Positions 1-10,140 of a stretch of DNA of 64,000 bases are shown one piece after another (the stretch's first letter is position 1; every line of letters begins with the position of its first letter). Both the position numbers and the translations under genes were made by a program. The stretch comes from Arthrobacter sp. 18067. GTDB taxonomy: Bacteria > Actinomycetota > Actinomycetes > Actinomycetales > Micrococcaceae. The DNA lies in assembly GCF_902706295.1 (NCBI RefSeq), contig NZ_CACSJJ010000019.1, forward strand, positions 62,001-126,000, written 5' to 3'. The notes under the pieces are model-generated. The model was not told the origin of the DNA. It did not search any database and saw only the letters and a list, made by a program, of their open reading frames with translations.

Positions 1-404
1 TGGGTCTCTGGGCCCAGCGCATTTCCGCCATGACAGTGGAAGACCGGCTGTATCTCCCCGGCGTCTCAGATGCCCGTGCCCGCCAGTTGTTGGCCGGTGC
101 ACTGGTTGCCGAGGCAGCTCTTGAGCTTTTTGAATTCCCCAAGATGGAAATTTGTCCCTGGGCACTGCGGGAAGGCCTTATCCTGCGCCGACTTGACCAG
201 TTGGTTTTCGAAGAGGCCCTCGATCCCGCTCCGCATGTGGGCAAGCGAAAGAAGGACAAGTCCAAGAAAAAGGCAGGCAAGGACGGCGGCAAGGCGACGG
301 ACACTGATGAAGACCAGCCCCATATCCGGGACTTTCCTGTCCCCGTAAACACCCCGGCCCCTGCACCAATCCCAGCCCCCGTGGCAGGCGGGCTGGCCTC
401 CTGA
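1..404 (+). CDS. Ppx/GppA family exopolyphosphatase (3' part)
   Basis: The open frame enters from the left edge, so only the last ~134 residues are visible; reading upstream of the ATG at 30 continues in frame to base 3 ([10 protein letters not shown]...). The block [20 protein letters not shown] followed by the region around [13 protein letters not shown] matches the C-terminal end of the Ppx/GppA phosphatase core, which hydrolyses polyphosphate or pppGpp in the cytosol. After it comes a basic [10 protein letters not shown] stretch and a Pro/Ala-rich tail, an appendage common in actinobacterial members. The TGA at 402 is one base before the ATG of the next gene, so the two are likely co-translated. 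The family call rests on the tail only; the ASKHA ATPase motifs lie outside the window. Confidence 0.75.
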   Translation, partial: GLWAQRISAMTVEDRLYLPGVSDARARQLLAGALVAEAALELFEFPKMEICPWALREGLILRRLDQLVFEEALDPAPHVGKRKKDKSKKKAGKDGGKATDTDEDQPHIRDFPVPVNTPAPAPIPAPVAGGLAS

Positions 405-405
405 G

Positions 406-1239
406 ATGAGCAACGACGTCGAACCTGAAGTGAATGACCGCCAGATCCCTGTAGCGCTGTCCAGCGCATCCGTCTACCCCCTGAGCGTCCACGACGCCTT
501 TGCCGTGGCGCAGGACCTGGGCTACGAGGGCGTGGAGGTGATGGTCACCAACAATGCGGTGAGCCAGAACCCTGATGCCCTGATCCAGTTGAGCCACCGC
601 TACCACCAGGAAATCGTGTCCATCCACGCGCCCACGCTGCTGCTGACCCAGCAAGTTTGGGGTACGGCGTGGAACAAGATCGAGAAGTCATGCCAGATGG
701 CCGCGGACGTCGGTTGCGACACCGTGGTGGTCCACCCGCCTTTCCGTTGGCAGTCCAACTACGCCGAGAACTTCGTGGAAGGCGTCCGGGAGATCGCGGC
801 GATGTACCAGGTTCATATCGCCGTGGAAAACATGTACCCGTGGCGTGTCCGCGGACGGGAAGCTGTGGCCTACCTGCCGCACTGGGATCCGCTCGGGCAG
901 GATTACGACGACGTCACGTGGGACTTCTCGCACGCTGCCACTGCGGGGGCCAACAGTTTGGAAGCCATCAAGGCCCTGGGAAACAAGCTCCGTCACGTCC
1001 ACCTCACCGACGGCTCGGGTTCCGGCAAGGACGAGCACCTTGTGCCCGGTACAGGAACGCAGCAATGTGCGGATGCCCTCCAACATTTGGCATCCAGTGG
1101 CTTTGACGGTGTTGTGGTGGCCGAGATTTCCACCCGCAAGGCAAAGGTGGCGGGGGAGCGCGAGGAAATGCTTGCGGAAACTCTGCGTTTCGCGAAGCAG
1201 CACCTCAGCGTTCCGCTGCTTCGAAGCGTAGACAACTAA
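406..1239 (+). CDS. sugar phosphate isomerase/epimerase family protein (TIM barrel)
   Basis: This 277-residue protein has the xylose-isomerase-like TIM-barrel fold (AP endonuclease 2 family). Expected metal-ligand positions are visible in order: E in AVENMYPW, D/H in TWDFSHA, H in RHVHLTD and E in VVAEIST. The substrate is not readable from sequence. The gene starts one base after the Ppx/GppA stop and so belongs to that operon. A gene of this type also sits between ppx and proC in other actinobacteria (Mycobacterium Rv0498 position, from memory). No signal peptide, so cytosolic. It could act on a sugar phosphate or keto-sugar; no function is claimed. Confidence 0.8.
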   Translation: MSNDVEPEVNDRQIPVALSSASVYPLSVHDAFAVAQDLGYEGVEVMVTNNAVSQNPDALIQLSHRYHQEIVSIHAPTLLLTQQVWGTAWNKIEKSCQMAADVGCDTVVVHPPFRWQSNYAENFVEGVREIAAMYQVHIAVENMYPWRVRGREAVAYLPHWDPLGQDYDDVTWDFSHAATAGANSLEAIKALGNKLRHVHLTDGSGSGKDEHLVPGTGTQQCADALQHLASSGFDGVVVAEISTRKAKVAGEREEMLAETLRFAKQHLSVPLLRSVDN

Positions 1240-1260
1240 CGGCGTCGAACATCAATACGC

Positions 1261-1289
1261 GGCTGTCGTCCTGACAAGGGGCGGCAGCC
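1261..1289 (+). terminator. hairpin after the sugar isomerase gene
   Basis: GGCTGTCG (1261-1268) pairs with CGGCAGCC (1282-1289) with one G-U. It lies 21 bases after the stop. No T-tract follows, so it is only a candidate terminator. Confidence 0.35.
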
Positions 1290-1325
1290 GCGGTGGTTTA
1301 ACGCGGGTGGAGGCTTAAAAGCGAA

Positions 1326-1379
1326 AGCACCGGCGGCCGAATCGGGAAATGGGGGAAAACCCGCCCGGCCACCGGTGCT
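1326..1379. other. hairpin in the ppx-proC intergenic region
   Basis: AGCACCGG (1326-1333) and CCGGTGCT (1372-1379) form a perfect 8-bp outer stem around a GC-rich interior. There is no T-tract. It could be a terminator remnant or an mRNA-stability element. Confidence 0.35.
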
Positions 1380-1540
1380 GCTGGCGGACATCCCCATGCC
1401 CGCCTCATCACTCGCACCCTCAATGAGGTAACTACTAAGTTACGGACCAAGGATGAGTGCTGCCTGCAATAACCTTGGGAACAAGCTGGGAATCTGGAAA
1501 CCGTTAGACCCCGTCCAAGGCCAACTGCAATGATGGAGCA

Positions 1541-2371
1541 ATGAGCAACCGAATCGCATTCCTTGGCTGTGGATCCATGAACGAGGCAATCCTGGGCGGT
1601 CTGATTGCCGCTGGGACGGACCCATCCGACATTGTCGCCACTGTCCGCCGGGCAGAACGCGCTGACGAGCTGGCGCAGCGCCATCACGTCATGGCGATCG
1701 CGGGCGAGGAGGAGCCGGACAACAACAAGCTGGCCACCAAGGGCTCCAGCATGGTCATCCTGGGTGTCAAGCCGGTGGGCATCCTGGACCTGGCACGTGA
1801 GATCAGCCCGGCCCTGGCGAAGGACACCCTTGTGGTCAGCGTTGCCGCAGCGGTTTCCATCGCCCAGCTGGAAGCAGCGCTGCCGGAGGGTCAGCCGGTG
1901 ATCCGCACCATGCCCAACACGCCGGCAAGGCTGGGCCGCGGCGTCATTTCCGTCTCCCCGGGAACGCATTGCACACCTGAGCAGCTGGAAAAAGCCAAGA
2001 AGGCGCTGGCGGGTGCCGGCACGGTGGTCGAGATTCCTGAAGAGCAGGTGGACGCACTGTCAGCCATCAGCGGTTCCGGCCCGGCCTACGCGTTCTATCT
2101 GGCCGAGGCCATGGCTGCGGCCGGCGTCGAGCTCGGCTTGGACCAAGAGCTTTCCGTCATGTTGGCCCGGGAAACCGTGGCGGGTGCCGGCTTCATGCTG
2201 GCCGAACCGGGAGCAGATCCCACCGCCCTCCGAATCGCCGTTACCAGCCCCAAGGGCACCACGGAACGCGCAATTGCCGCTTTTGACGACGGCGGGATCC
2301 CCAGGATCATCGCGGACGGCACCCGCGCGGCTGCCGCCAGGGCAGCGGAGATCACCAAGCAGCTCGGCTAG
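1541..2371 (+). CDS. proC: pyrroline-5-carboxylate reductase
   Basis: ProC reduces 1-pyrroline-5-carboxylate to L-proline with NAD(P)H, the last step of proline synthesis. At 276 residues it is full length. The N-terminal Rossmann motif FLGCGSMNEAILGG is at residues 7-20, MPNTPA at about 124, and the C-terminal signature SGSGPAYAFYLAEAM begins near 177. The ATG at 1541 is preceded by GGAG at a suitable distance. It is convergent with the potassium uptake pair, with only 10 bases between the stop codons. Confidence 0.95.
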   Translation: MSNRIAFLGCGSMNEAILGGLIAAGTDPSDIVATVRRAERADELAQRHHVMAIAGEEEPDNNKLATKGSSMVILGVKPVGILDLAREISPALAKDTLVVSVAAAVSIAQLEAALPEGQPVIRTMPNTPARLGRGVISVSPGTHCTPEQLEKAKKALAGAGTVVEIPEEQVDALSAISGSGPAYAFYLAEAMAAAGVELGLDQELSVMLARETVAGAGFMLAEPGADPTALRIAVTSPKGTTERAIAAFDDGGIPRIIADGTRAAAARAAEITKQLG

Positions 2372-2381
2372 GAATCGAGCG

Positions 2382-3068
2382 CTACGGCCGCGCTGCGAAG
2401 CGCTCCAGCAGGTCCACGTGTCCGGACACGATCAACATGTCGTGGCCGGACACTTTGGTTTCCGGCCGGGCATAGGTGAAGTCCTCGCCCGGGGTTTTCA
2501 CACCCACAATGGTCACGCCGTACTTGGAACGAACCTTGGATTCCTCCAGTGTGAAGCCCACCGTTTCCTTGGGCGGGTACATCTTGACGATTGCGTAGTC
2601 GTCGTCGAACTCGATGAAGTCCAGCATGCGCCCGGACACCAGGTGGGCGGCACGGACGCCGGCGTCAGCCTCCGGGTAGATCACGTGGTTGGCGCCGATC
2701 CGGGTGAGGATTTTGCCGTGCGAGGGGGTGATGGCTTTGACCCACAAGTGTTGGATGCCGAGGTCCACCAGGTTCACGGTGATGAGCACTGAGGATTCGA
2801 TGGACGTGCCCACCCCAACCACGGCAGAGCTGAACTCCTGGGCACCGAGCTGGCGCAGGGCATCGATATTGGTGGCGTCGGCCTCCACCACGTGCGTGAG
2901 GACGGGCGCCCATTTCTGGACGAGGGTGCGGTCGCGCTCGATGGCCAGGACTTCGCGGCCCTGCTTGACCAGCTGTTCGGCGGTCGCAGACCCGAATCGG
3001 CCAAGCCCAATGACCAGTACTGGTGCGTTGTGTGCGGGGCGGTTGGCAGCCCCCGTGGCACTAGCCAA
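2382..3068 (-). CDS. TrkA/KtrA-type potassium uptake regulatory subunit
   Basis: This cytosolic RCK protein gates a potassium channel-like transporter. The N-terminal NAD-binding domain has GLGRFGSATAEQL (about residues 21-33) and the acidic IERD turn; the C-terminal half (about 140-228) is the RCK_C/TrkA_C domain. I chose TTG at 3068 as start because GAAGAGAGG lies 7 bases upstream and it overlaps the end of the upstream transporter gene; longer frames run into that gene and have poor starts. The resulting 228 residues match single-RCK KtrA rather than the doubled E. coli TrkA. It forms an operon with the membrane subunit. Confidence 0.88.
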   Translation of the reverse strand: MASATGAANRPAHNAPVLVIGLGRFGSATAEQLVKQGREVLAIERDRTLVQKWAPVLTHVVEADATNIDALRQLGAQEFSSAVVGVGTSIESSVLITVNLVDLGIQHLWVKAITPSHGKILTRIGANHVIYPEADAGVRAAHLVSGRMLDFIEFDDDYAIVKMYPPKETVGFTLEESKVRSKYGVTIVGVKTPGEDFTYARPETKVSGHDMLIVSGHVDLLERFAARP

Positions 3069-4494
3069 TGATTGGCCTCTCTTCCGGGTAGTGGTACAGC
3101 TGGCTGCGTTGGCGCAAGGCCAGTCCGGCAGCAAGGGTGACGGTGCCGACGCGGCCGGCGAACATCAAAACAGTGAGGACATACACGCCCGACGGCGGCA
3201 GCTCGGCACTGAGGTTGGTGCTCAGTCCCACGGTGGCAAAGGCGGAAATGGATTCGAAGAGCACCCGGTCCAGCGAGGCACCGCTGATGGAGAGCAGCAG
3301 GAACGCGGCCACGGACACCAGGGTGGCTCCGGCGACGATCACCGAGATGGCTACGCGCATGGTGCCCTGGGGAATGGTGCGGCCGTAGACCTTCACGTCG
3401 GCGTCACCCCGGGCTTCGGCCATGATGGCCAGGAACATGACCGCAATGGTGGTTACCTTGATGCCGCCCGCGGTGGAAGCGGAGCCACCGCCGGCGAACA
3501 TGAGGGCATCGGTCAGGAGCATCGTGGTGGATTCCATGTGGTTCTGGTCCACGAGGTTGAAGCCGCCGGAACGGGTCATGACCGACGCGAACAGTGAATG
3601 CGTGATCTTGTCGCCGAGGTCCATATGGCCGATGGTCCGCAGGTTGTCCCACTCCATGAGGCCCCAGAGAACAGTGCCTGCCGCCAGCAGGATGAAGGAG
3701 ACCTGGATGGTGAGTTTGGTGTGGAGGTTCCACTTTTTCCAGTTAAGCCCGTTTTGCTGCAGCACCATCACCACTGGGAAGCCGAGGCTGCCGAGGAAAA
3801 CCCCCAGCATCAGCGGGATGAGGATCCAGAGGTCGGTTTCGTAGGGAACGATTCCGTCCGAGTGCGGGGTGAAGCCTGCATTGTTGAACGCGGAAATCGA
3901 GTAGAAAACACCGTGCCAGACGGATTGCCAGAAGTCCTCGCCGAGCAGTATGAAGCGCGGAATCAGGGCGAGGGCAAGTGCGGCCTCGATGACCACGGAC
4001 GTCACGATGACGATCCGGAGCAAAGTACCCACCTCGCCGAGCCGGCCCGCGTTGTTCATGGCTTCCTGGGCGATGAGCTTGCCACGCACACCCAGCCGCT
4101 TGCTCACCATGAGGGCCAGCAGCGAGGCCAGGGTCAAGGTACCAAGGCCACCAACGAAGATGCCGATCAGAATGACCAGCTGGCCGAAGAACGTCCAGTG
4201 CGTGGCAGTGGAAACTACTGTGAGTCCGGTAACGCAGACGCTGGAAACGGCTGTGAACATTGCTTGGTGCAGTGGTGTGACGGTCCCTTCCGAGGATGCG
4301 GCAGGGAGGGACAGCAAACCGGTGAACACCAGGATCACCACCGCAAAGACGGTCAACGCCAATCGGGCCGGTGAGGTGTTGGCAATGTTGTCGATGAAGT
4401 CGCGCACGCGGGTGAAGATCCAGAGACCTTCCCGCTCCTGCTGGTTGGGTTGCCAGTTGGCCGGGCTGGTGGACCGCGACTGGCTTTGAGACAT
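3061..4494 (-). CDS. TrkH/KtrB-type potassium transporter membrane subunit
   Basis: This 477-residue protein is an integral potassium translocation subunit. Four pore-loop regions are visible: SSVCVTGLTVV, AFNNAGFTPH, TRSGGFNLVD and FATVGLSTNLS, each with the conserved filter glycine of Trk/Ktr/HKT proteins. About eight hydrophobic helices surround them. ATG 4494 was chosen over ATG 4518 because GAGGAAGAG lies just upstream. It overlaps the RCK subunit gene by 8 bases. The pair probably works as a Ktr-like K+ (possibly Na+-dependent) uptake system. Confidence 0.9.
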   Translation of the reverse strand: MSQSQSRSTSPANWQPNQQEREGLWIFTRVRDFIDNIANTSPARLALTVFAVVILVFTGLLSLPAASSEGTVTPLHQAMFTAVSSVCVTGLTVVSTATHWTFFGQLVILIGIFVGGLGTLTLASLLALMVSKRLGVRGKLIAQEAMNNAGRLGEVGTLLRIVIVTSVVIEAALALALIPRFILLGEDFWQSVWHGVFYSISAFNNAGFTPHSDGIVPYETDLWILIPLMLGVFLGSLGFPVVMVLQQNGLNWKKWNLHTKLTIQVSFILLAAGTVLWGLMEWDNLRTIGHMDLGDKITHSLFASVMTRSGGFNLVDQNHMESTTMLLTDALMFAGGGSASTAGGIKVTTIAVMFLAIMAEARGDADVKVYGRTIPQGTMRVAISVIVAGATLVSVAAFLLLSISGASLDRVLFESISAFATVGLSTNLSAELPPSGVYVLTVLMFAGRVGTVTLAAGLALRQRSQLYHYPEERPIIG

Positions 4495-4584
4495 GGCGCT
4501 CTTCCTCGGTTGAAACAAGCTTTCCTGAGTAGTAAACCACTATTCCCGCGGCGTAACCGGGCGGTAGCGCCCTCCCGCCTCGGG

Positions 4585-4590
4585 TAGCCT
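4585..4590 (+). promoter_or_regulatory. -10 box of a probably leaderless acuC transcript
   Basis: TAGCCT ends 7 bases before the ATG at 4598 and no Shine-Dalgarno is present. This is the TANNNT-N6/7-ATG pattern of leaderless actinobacterial mRNAs. Confidence 0.45.
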
Positions 4591-4597
4591 GTTCTGG

Positions 4598-5824
4598 ATG
4601 AACTCCAGGGCCGGAACCACGGCGTCCAGCATTACGCGCTCCGCACTGCCAACGACGGTGGTGTGGGATCCAGCCATGACTGCCTACAACTTTGGTCCAG
4701 GGCACCCCATGGCCCCGCAGCGGCTGGAACTGACAGCGCGGCTGGCCGAGTCCCTGGGGCTGTTCGCCCATCAGCATGTGGCGGTGGAGGCACCCAAGGT
4801 GGCGACCGACGTCGAACTCCTCACGGTGCACAGCGCCGGCTATGTGGAGGCCGTTCGCCGCGTCAGCGAGGATCCGTCCAGTCCCGAGGAAACCCGCGGG
4901 CTGGGCACCGAGGATGATCCCGCGTTTGCCGGCATGCATGAGGCCAGTGCCCGTCTTGCCGGTGGCTCGTTGCTGGCCGCTGAGACCATCCTGTCCGGCG
5001 AGGCAGTACGTGCCGTGAACTTCAGTGGCGGCATGCACCACGCTGCGCGCGAGCGGGCCAGCGGCTTTTGCGTGTATAACGACGTCGCGCTGGCGATCCA
5101 AAGACTGCTCGACAGCGGTGTTCAGCGAATCGTCAGTATCGACGTCGATGCCCACCACGGCGACGGGACGCAGAGTATCTTCTGGAACGATCCCCGGGTC
5201 ATGACCATCAGCCTGCACGAAACCGGCCTCACACTTTTTCCGGGCACCGGCTTTGCCAATGAAACCGGAGGTCCGGCTGCGCCCGGGACCGCGGTGAACG
5301 TTGCGCTGCCTACCTTCACGGGCGACGCGGCCTGGTTACGGGCCTTCCACGCCGTGGTCCCGCAGCTCGTGGGCGCCTTCCAGCCTGAGGTGATCGTCAG
5401 CCAACACGGTTGCGACTCCCACCGGGACGACCCCTTGACGCACCTCAACCTGAGCGTCGACGGACAACGTGAGGCGGCGTCCGCCGTCGCAAGCCTGGCG
5501 GCCCGCTACTGCGACAACCGCTGGATCGCCACAGGTGGAGGCGGCTACGACGTCACTGGTGTTGTGCCGCGCGCCTGGAGCCACCTGATCGGGATGGTGA
5601 CGCAACGCCCGGTACCCCTCAGCACGCCCGTGCCGGAAGCCTGGCGGACATACGTCAAGGAAACGTACGGTGTCTGGGCCCCGGAGTCGATGGGCGACGA
5701 CGTGGATGTCTGGTGGCGCTCGTGGGAGGTCGGATACGACCCCGCGGACGAGGTGGACAGGACCGTCATCGCCACGCGCAAGGAGATCTTTCCGCTGTAT
5801 GGCCTTGATCCCTGGTTCGACTGA
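4598..5824 (+). CDS. acuC: acetoin utilization protein AcuC, class I histone deacetylase-like
   Basis: This is a 408-residue Zn-dependent deacetylase of the arginase/HDAC fold. The catalytic pocket is intact: GGMHHAARE near residues 144-152, DVDAHHGDGTQ near 182-192, QHGCDSHRDDP near 270 and GGGGYD near 312. In Bacillus, AcuC deacetylates acetyl-CoA synthetase; a similar lysine-deacetylase role is inferred here. The start at 4598 has no SD but has a -10 box 7 bases upstream, fitting a leaderless mRNA. It is transcribed divergently from the potassium operon. A four-copy 15-bp tandem repeat runs through its stop codon. Confidence 0.9.
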   Translation: MNSRAGTTASSITRSALPTTVVWDPAMTAYNFGPGHPMAPQRLELTARLAESLGLFAHQHVAVEAPKVATDVELLTVHSAGYVEAVRRVSEDPSSPEETRGLGTEDDPAFAGMHEASARLAGGSLLAAETILSGEAVRAVNFSGGMHHAARERASGFCVYNDVALAIQRLLDSGVQRIVSIDVDAHHGDGTQSIFWNDPRVMTISLHETGLTLFPGTGFANETGGPAAPGTAVNVALPTFTGDAAWLRAFHAVVPQLVGAFQPEVIVSQHGCDSHRDDPLTHLNLSVDGQREAASAVASLAARYCDNRWIATGGGGYDVTGVVPRAWSHLIGMVTQRPVPLSTPVPEAWRTYVKETYGVWAPESMGDDVDVWWRSWEVGYDPADEVDRTVIATRKEIFPLYGLDPWFD

Positions 5825-5870
5825 CCCTGGTGCGACTGACCCTGGTTCGACTGACCCTGGTGCGGCTGAC
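5811..5870. repeat. four 15-bp tandem repeats across the acuC stop codon
   Basis: CCTGGTTCGACTGAC and variants repeat at 5811, 5826, 5841 and 5856, differing at T/G and A/G positions. The first copy encodes the last codons of acuC and its TGA (5822-5824). Loss of the stop would add in-frame five-residue repeats. Confidence 0.85.
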
Positions 5871-5885
5871 CGCTGACCTGGAAGG

Positions 5886-6368
5886 CTAGGGTCCGGTCCT
5901 CTCTGTTTGGAAAACCACTCCGGCGGCCCCCACGAGCCAACCAAGCAGGGACAGCGCGAAGGCTCCGATGAGGTCCGTGGATGCCTGGCCTTTGAACAGC
6001 CAGAGCACCAGGACCAACATGCCCATGGTCATGTAGACCATGATCGCGAAAATCACACGGCCGGAGAGCCTGGTGGCCACGTCAGCCGGGCTGACCAAGG
6101 GGCTGGGCGATCCGGCGTCGGCATTGTCACGTTTTACTTCTGAAATAGTGAAGCCGAGTGCTGAGGCTGTGAGCGAACTCAGCGACGTTGCCAAGACTCC
6201 CGCTGCGGTGACCAAGGCGCCGTTGAGTTCAGGCGCCTCCGCAGTTCCAGAGGGTACCCACGTGCCGACGCGCACCAGGACCGTGGTCCATACGAGGACA
6301 AAAAGGGCCAGGAATACAGCGGCAATGATGTCGAAGATGCGCCGCCGGAAAAATTCAGTCATTGCCAT
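5886..6368 (-). CDS. small membrane protein of unknown function
   Basis: This 160-residue protein has four hydrophobic segments: IIAAVFLALFVLVWTTVLV near the start, a second around GALVTAAGVLATSLSSLTA, a third IFAIMVYMTMGMLVLVLWL and a fourth AFALSLLGWLVGAAGVVF. A polar linker of about 30 residues separates helices 2 and 3. I do not recognise the family. Two ATGs (6368 and 6362) are two codons apart; 6368 is reported, and neither has a strong SD. It is convergent with acuC and divergent from the ArsR-like gene. Confidence 0.65.
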   Translation of the reverse strand: MAMTEFFRRRIFDIIAAVFLALFVLVWTTVLVRVGTWVPSGTAEAPELNGALVTAAGVLATSLSSLTASALGFTISEVKRDNADAGSPSPLVSPADVATRLSGRVIFAIMVYMTMGMLVLVLWLFKGQASTDLIGAFALSLLGWLVGAAGVVFQTERTGP

Positions 6369-6518
6369 GCACCCCGTGCTTTTGGCGGCCGGGGCCTGGG
6401 AGCCCGGACGGACCGTGCCTCCGTTGTAACATCGGCCCTCGCGGGGGTCAACGATCCCTGCCTGTCGCGGCAGGAAACAGGGATGCCAATTGGCGTATAT
6501 GTCGCTAGGGTGGGAGGC

Positions 6519-7091
6519 ATGGTGACTGACGACGTATTTGCCGTCATAGCTGAGGCAACCAGGCGCGACATCCTGGTCTCCCTCCGCTCTGGGGATAAAG
6601 CAGTAGGCGAACTGGTGGAGGAACTGGCTGCGAGCCAGCCCACGATCTCCAAGCATCTGAAGGTGCTCCGCGAGGCGGATCTCGTCAGCATGCGCGCGCA
6701 AGGCCAGAAGCGCTTCTACGCGCTGAACCCGAAGCCGCTCGCCGGCGTCGCGAGTTGGCTTGAAACGTTCGACGTCGGAACCTCGGCTCCCGCCGCCGTC
6801 GTGCCTCCTGCTGTGGTGCCGTCCAGCTCTGAGTCGTCCACCGCTGCGCCTCCTGCTGAGGTTCCTGCGGCTGCTGCCGTTCCCCCGGCGACGCCCACCC
6901 GAACCGACGCCATAGGCCAAGCCGTGAAGGTACATGCGAGTGGGACGCCGGTGACCCTGGACCCGGCTTCCGATGACACCGTTCCCCAACAGATTGGCCG
7001 CACAGTGGGCCGGGCGGCCACTAAGGCTGCTGATCTCCTGGCGAACCTCCCGAACCTGCCCAACCTTCCTAAGTTCGGGCGTAAGCGGTAG
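6519..7091 (+). CDS. ArsR-family transcriptional regulator with Pro/Ala-rich tail
   Basis: The first ~85 residues are a winged HTH of the ArsR/SmtB type: VFAVIAEATRRDILVSLRSG, then the recognition region SQPTISKHLKVLREADLVS and the wing AQGQKRFYALN. No paired-cysteine metal site is visible, so a metal sensor is unlikely. A Pro/Ala/Ser-rich linker of ~60 residues and a basic C-terminus with NLPNLPNLPKFGRKR follow, an unusual tail for this family. The start was moved from ATG 6483 to ATG 6519 because GGGTGGGAGG sits just before it. Target genes are unknown. Confidence 0.8.
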   Translation: MVTDDVFAVIAEATRRDILVSLRSGDKAVGELVEELAASQPTISKHLKVLREADLVSMRAQGQKRFYALNPKPLAGVASWLETFDVGTSAPAAVVPPAVVPSSSESSTAAPPAEVPAAAAVPPATPTRTDAIGQAVKVHASGTPVTLDPASDDTVPQQIGRTVGRAATKAADLLANLPNLPNLPKFGRKR

Positions 7092-7116
7092 CGGGCACCA
7101 ACTTAACGTGATCCTC

Positions 7117-7129
7117 CTCACATTGTGAG
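7117..7129. promoter_or_regulatory. perfect 13-bp palindrome upstream of gdhA
   Basis: CTCACA-T-TGTGAG lies in an unusually AT-rich 200-bp leader between the ArsR-like gene and gdhA, followed by TTTTTG. Its lack of a loop argues for an operator rather than a terminator. Its regulator is unknown. Confidence 0.35.
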
Positions 7130-7139
7130 TTTTTGTTAA

Positions 7140-8636
<1,497 letters not shown>

Positions 8637-8654
8637 CACCCCCGTAGCTCAACT

Positions 8655-8706
8655 AAGTAGCAGCCGAGCGCGTTTTGACAGCTCAAAACGCGCTCTGCTG
8701 CTACTT
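8655..8706. terminator. long palindrome between convergent gdhA and lldD
   Basis: AAGTAGCAGCC (8655-8665) pairs with TGCTGCTACTT (8696-8706) with one mismatch, and GAGCGCGTTTTGA (8666-8678) pairs perfectly with TCAAAACGCGCTC (8683-8695) around loop CAGC. It is a likely bidirectional terminator or REP-like element; the same core recurs at 18028-18097. Confidence 0.75.
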
Positions 8707-8718
8707 ACATGGGTGCGG

Positions 8719-10050
8719 TTATCGCTGGAGCAGCCGTACGTGGTCCGGGTTGAGGTCCGCCACCTTGCTGACACCCAGCAGCGCCATGGTCCGGGTCATG
8801 TCCTTCTCCAGGATCTGGATGGTGCGGTCCACGCCTTCGCGTCCGCCGGCCATGAGGCCGTAGAGGTACGCGCGGCCGATCAGGGCAAAGTCTGCGCCCA
8901 AGGCCAGAGCCGCAACGATGTCCGCACCGCTCATGATGCCCGTGTCCAGCATGACCGCGGCCTTGCTGTTGTCCGCCTTCAGTGCCGTGGTGACCTCCGG
9001 CAGCAGGTGGAACGGGATAGGTGCGCGGTCCAGCTGGCGGCCGCCGTGGTTGGACAGGATGATGCCGTCCGCGCCGTGGTCCACTACCTTGCGGGCGTCT
9101 TCCACGGTCTGGATGCCCTTGACCACCAGCTTGCCCTTCCAGGTTTCACGGAGCCAGTCCAGGTCCTCGTACGTCAGCGTGGGGTCGAACATCGAATTGA
9201 TGAGGTCGGCCACCGTGCCGGTGTAACGCGAAAGCGATGCGAAGGTCAGGGGCTCGTGCGTGAGGAAGTTGAACCACCAAGCCGGACGGTAGGACGCGTC
9301 CAGGACGGTCTTCAGTGTCAGTGCCGGCGGGATAGTCATGCCGTTGCGGACATCGCGCAGGCGGGCGCCGGCAACCGCGGTGTCCACCGTGACCATGAGG
9401 GTGTCGTTGCCGGCCCTGGCTGCCCGCTCGATCAGTTCCAGGGAGCGGTCGCGGTCCGTCCAGAGGTAGAGCTGGAACCAGTTGCGGCCGTTCGGAGCAG
9501 CGGTGGCCACGTCTTCGATGGACGCGGTGCCCATGGTGGACAGGGTGTAAGGAATGCCTGCAGCTTCAGCAGCCTGCGAGCCGGCGTACTCGCCCTCGGA
9601 CTGCATCATCCGGGTGAATCCCGTGGGTGCAATGCCGAACGGGAGGCGCGATTCCTTGCCGAGGATGTCCGTGCGGAGATCGATCCTGGAGACGTCGCGC
9701 AGAATGCCTGGACGGAATTCGATGTCCTGGAAGGCTTGGCGTGCGCGGCGCAGCGTGATCTCTTCTTCGGCAGCGCCGTCGGTGTAGTCGAACGGAGCCT
9801 GTGGGGTGCGGCGCTTGGCGATGTCGCGCAGTTCCCAGATGGTGCTGGCCCGCTTGAGCCGTGCGGTCTTGCTGAATTCCGGCTTCTTGAACTGCATCAG
9901 CGGCGCCAGGTCGGAAACCTTGGGTACGCGGCGCTTGAGGGCCGGTGGCTGCACGACGGCGGGCCGCGGCTGGGCGGGGCGCGTCGCGTTTTCGTCGCTG
10001 CCGGCATTGGCAGGGGCGGCGGTGATCTTGGGATCGAGGGTCTCGGTCAT
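8719..10050 (-). CDS. lldD: FMN-dependent alpha-hydroxy-acid dehydrogenase (L-lactate dehydrogenase type)
   Basis: This 443-residue flavoprotein probably oxidises L-lactate to pyruvate. FMN/substrate motifs are present: [36 protein letters not shown] and the active-site [12 protein letters not shown] near residue 333, followed by [19 protein letters not shown] and [12 protein letters not shown]. The start at 10050 has AAGGGAGAACCGT upstream and removes 11 non-homologous residues. A ~55-residue Pro/Ala-rich N-terminal extension precedes the fold. It is divergent from an LldR-like repressor, with three operator-like repeats between the genes. A lactate 2-monooxygenase or other hydroxy acid oxidase is possible. 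Confidence 0.85.
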   Translation of the reverse strand: MTETLDPKITAAPANAGSDENATRPAQPRPAVVQPPALKRRVPKVSDLAPLMQFKKPEFSKTARLKRASTIWELRDIAKRRTPQAPFDYTDGAAEEEITLRRARQAFQDIEFRPGILRDVSRIDLRTDILGKESRLPFGIAPTGFTRMMQSEGEYAGSQAAEAAGIPYTLSTMGTASIEDVATAAPNGRNWFQLYLWTDRDRSLELIERAARAGNDTLMVTVDTAVAGARLRDVRNGMTIPPALTLKTVLDASYRPAWWFNFLTHEPLTFASLSRYTGTVADLINSMFDPTLTYEDLDWLRETWKGKLVVKGIQTVEDARKVVDHGADGIILSNHGGRQLDRAPIPFHLLPEVTTALKADNSKAAVMLDTGIMSGADIVAALALGADFALIGRAYLYGLMAGGREGVDRTIQILEKDMTRTMALLGVSKVADLNPDHVRLLQR

Positions 10051-10071
10051 ACGGTTCTCCCTTGAATTCTG

Positions 10072-10121
10072 TGGTCCTACCACTGTGGTCTAACCACACT
10101 GTAATCCATGTGGTTGGACCA
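10072..10121. promoter_or_regulatory. three TGGT-N3-ACCA operators between lldD and lldR
   Basis: TGGTCCTACCA (10072-10082), TGGTCTAACCA (10086-10096) and TGGTTGGACCA (10111-10121) are three copies of the same inverted repeat, the spacing typical of FadR/LldR-type GntR operators. They cover the divergent promoter region, so the regulator at 10141 probably controls lldD and itself. Confidence 0.8.
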
Positions 10122-10128
10122 CATCAAC

Positions 10129-10134
10129 TAGTAT
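10129..10134 (+). promoter_or_regulatory. -10 box of a leaderless lldR transcript
   Basis: TAGTAT is followed by six bases and then the ATG at 10141. No SD is present. The third operator lies directly upstream. Confidence 0.5.
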
Positions 10135-10140
10135 TCCGTT

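Larger units (their letters stand above)
1240..1540. other. 301-bp intergenic region before proC
   Basis: No convincing gene was found. Two hairpins near its start (1261-1289 and 1326-1379) probably end the upstream transcript. The remainder is less GC-rich, contains the CTAAGTTAC stretch near 1435, and should carry the proC promoter, although no clear -35/-10 pair could be chosen. Confidence 0.5.
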
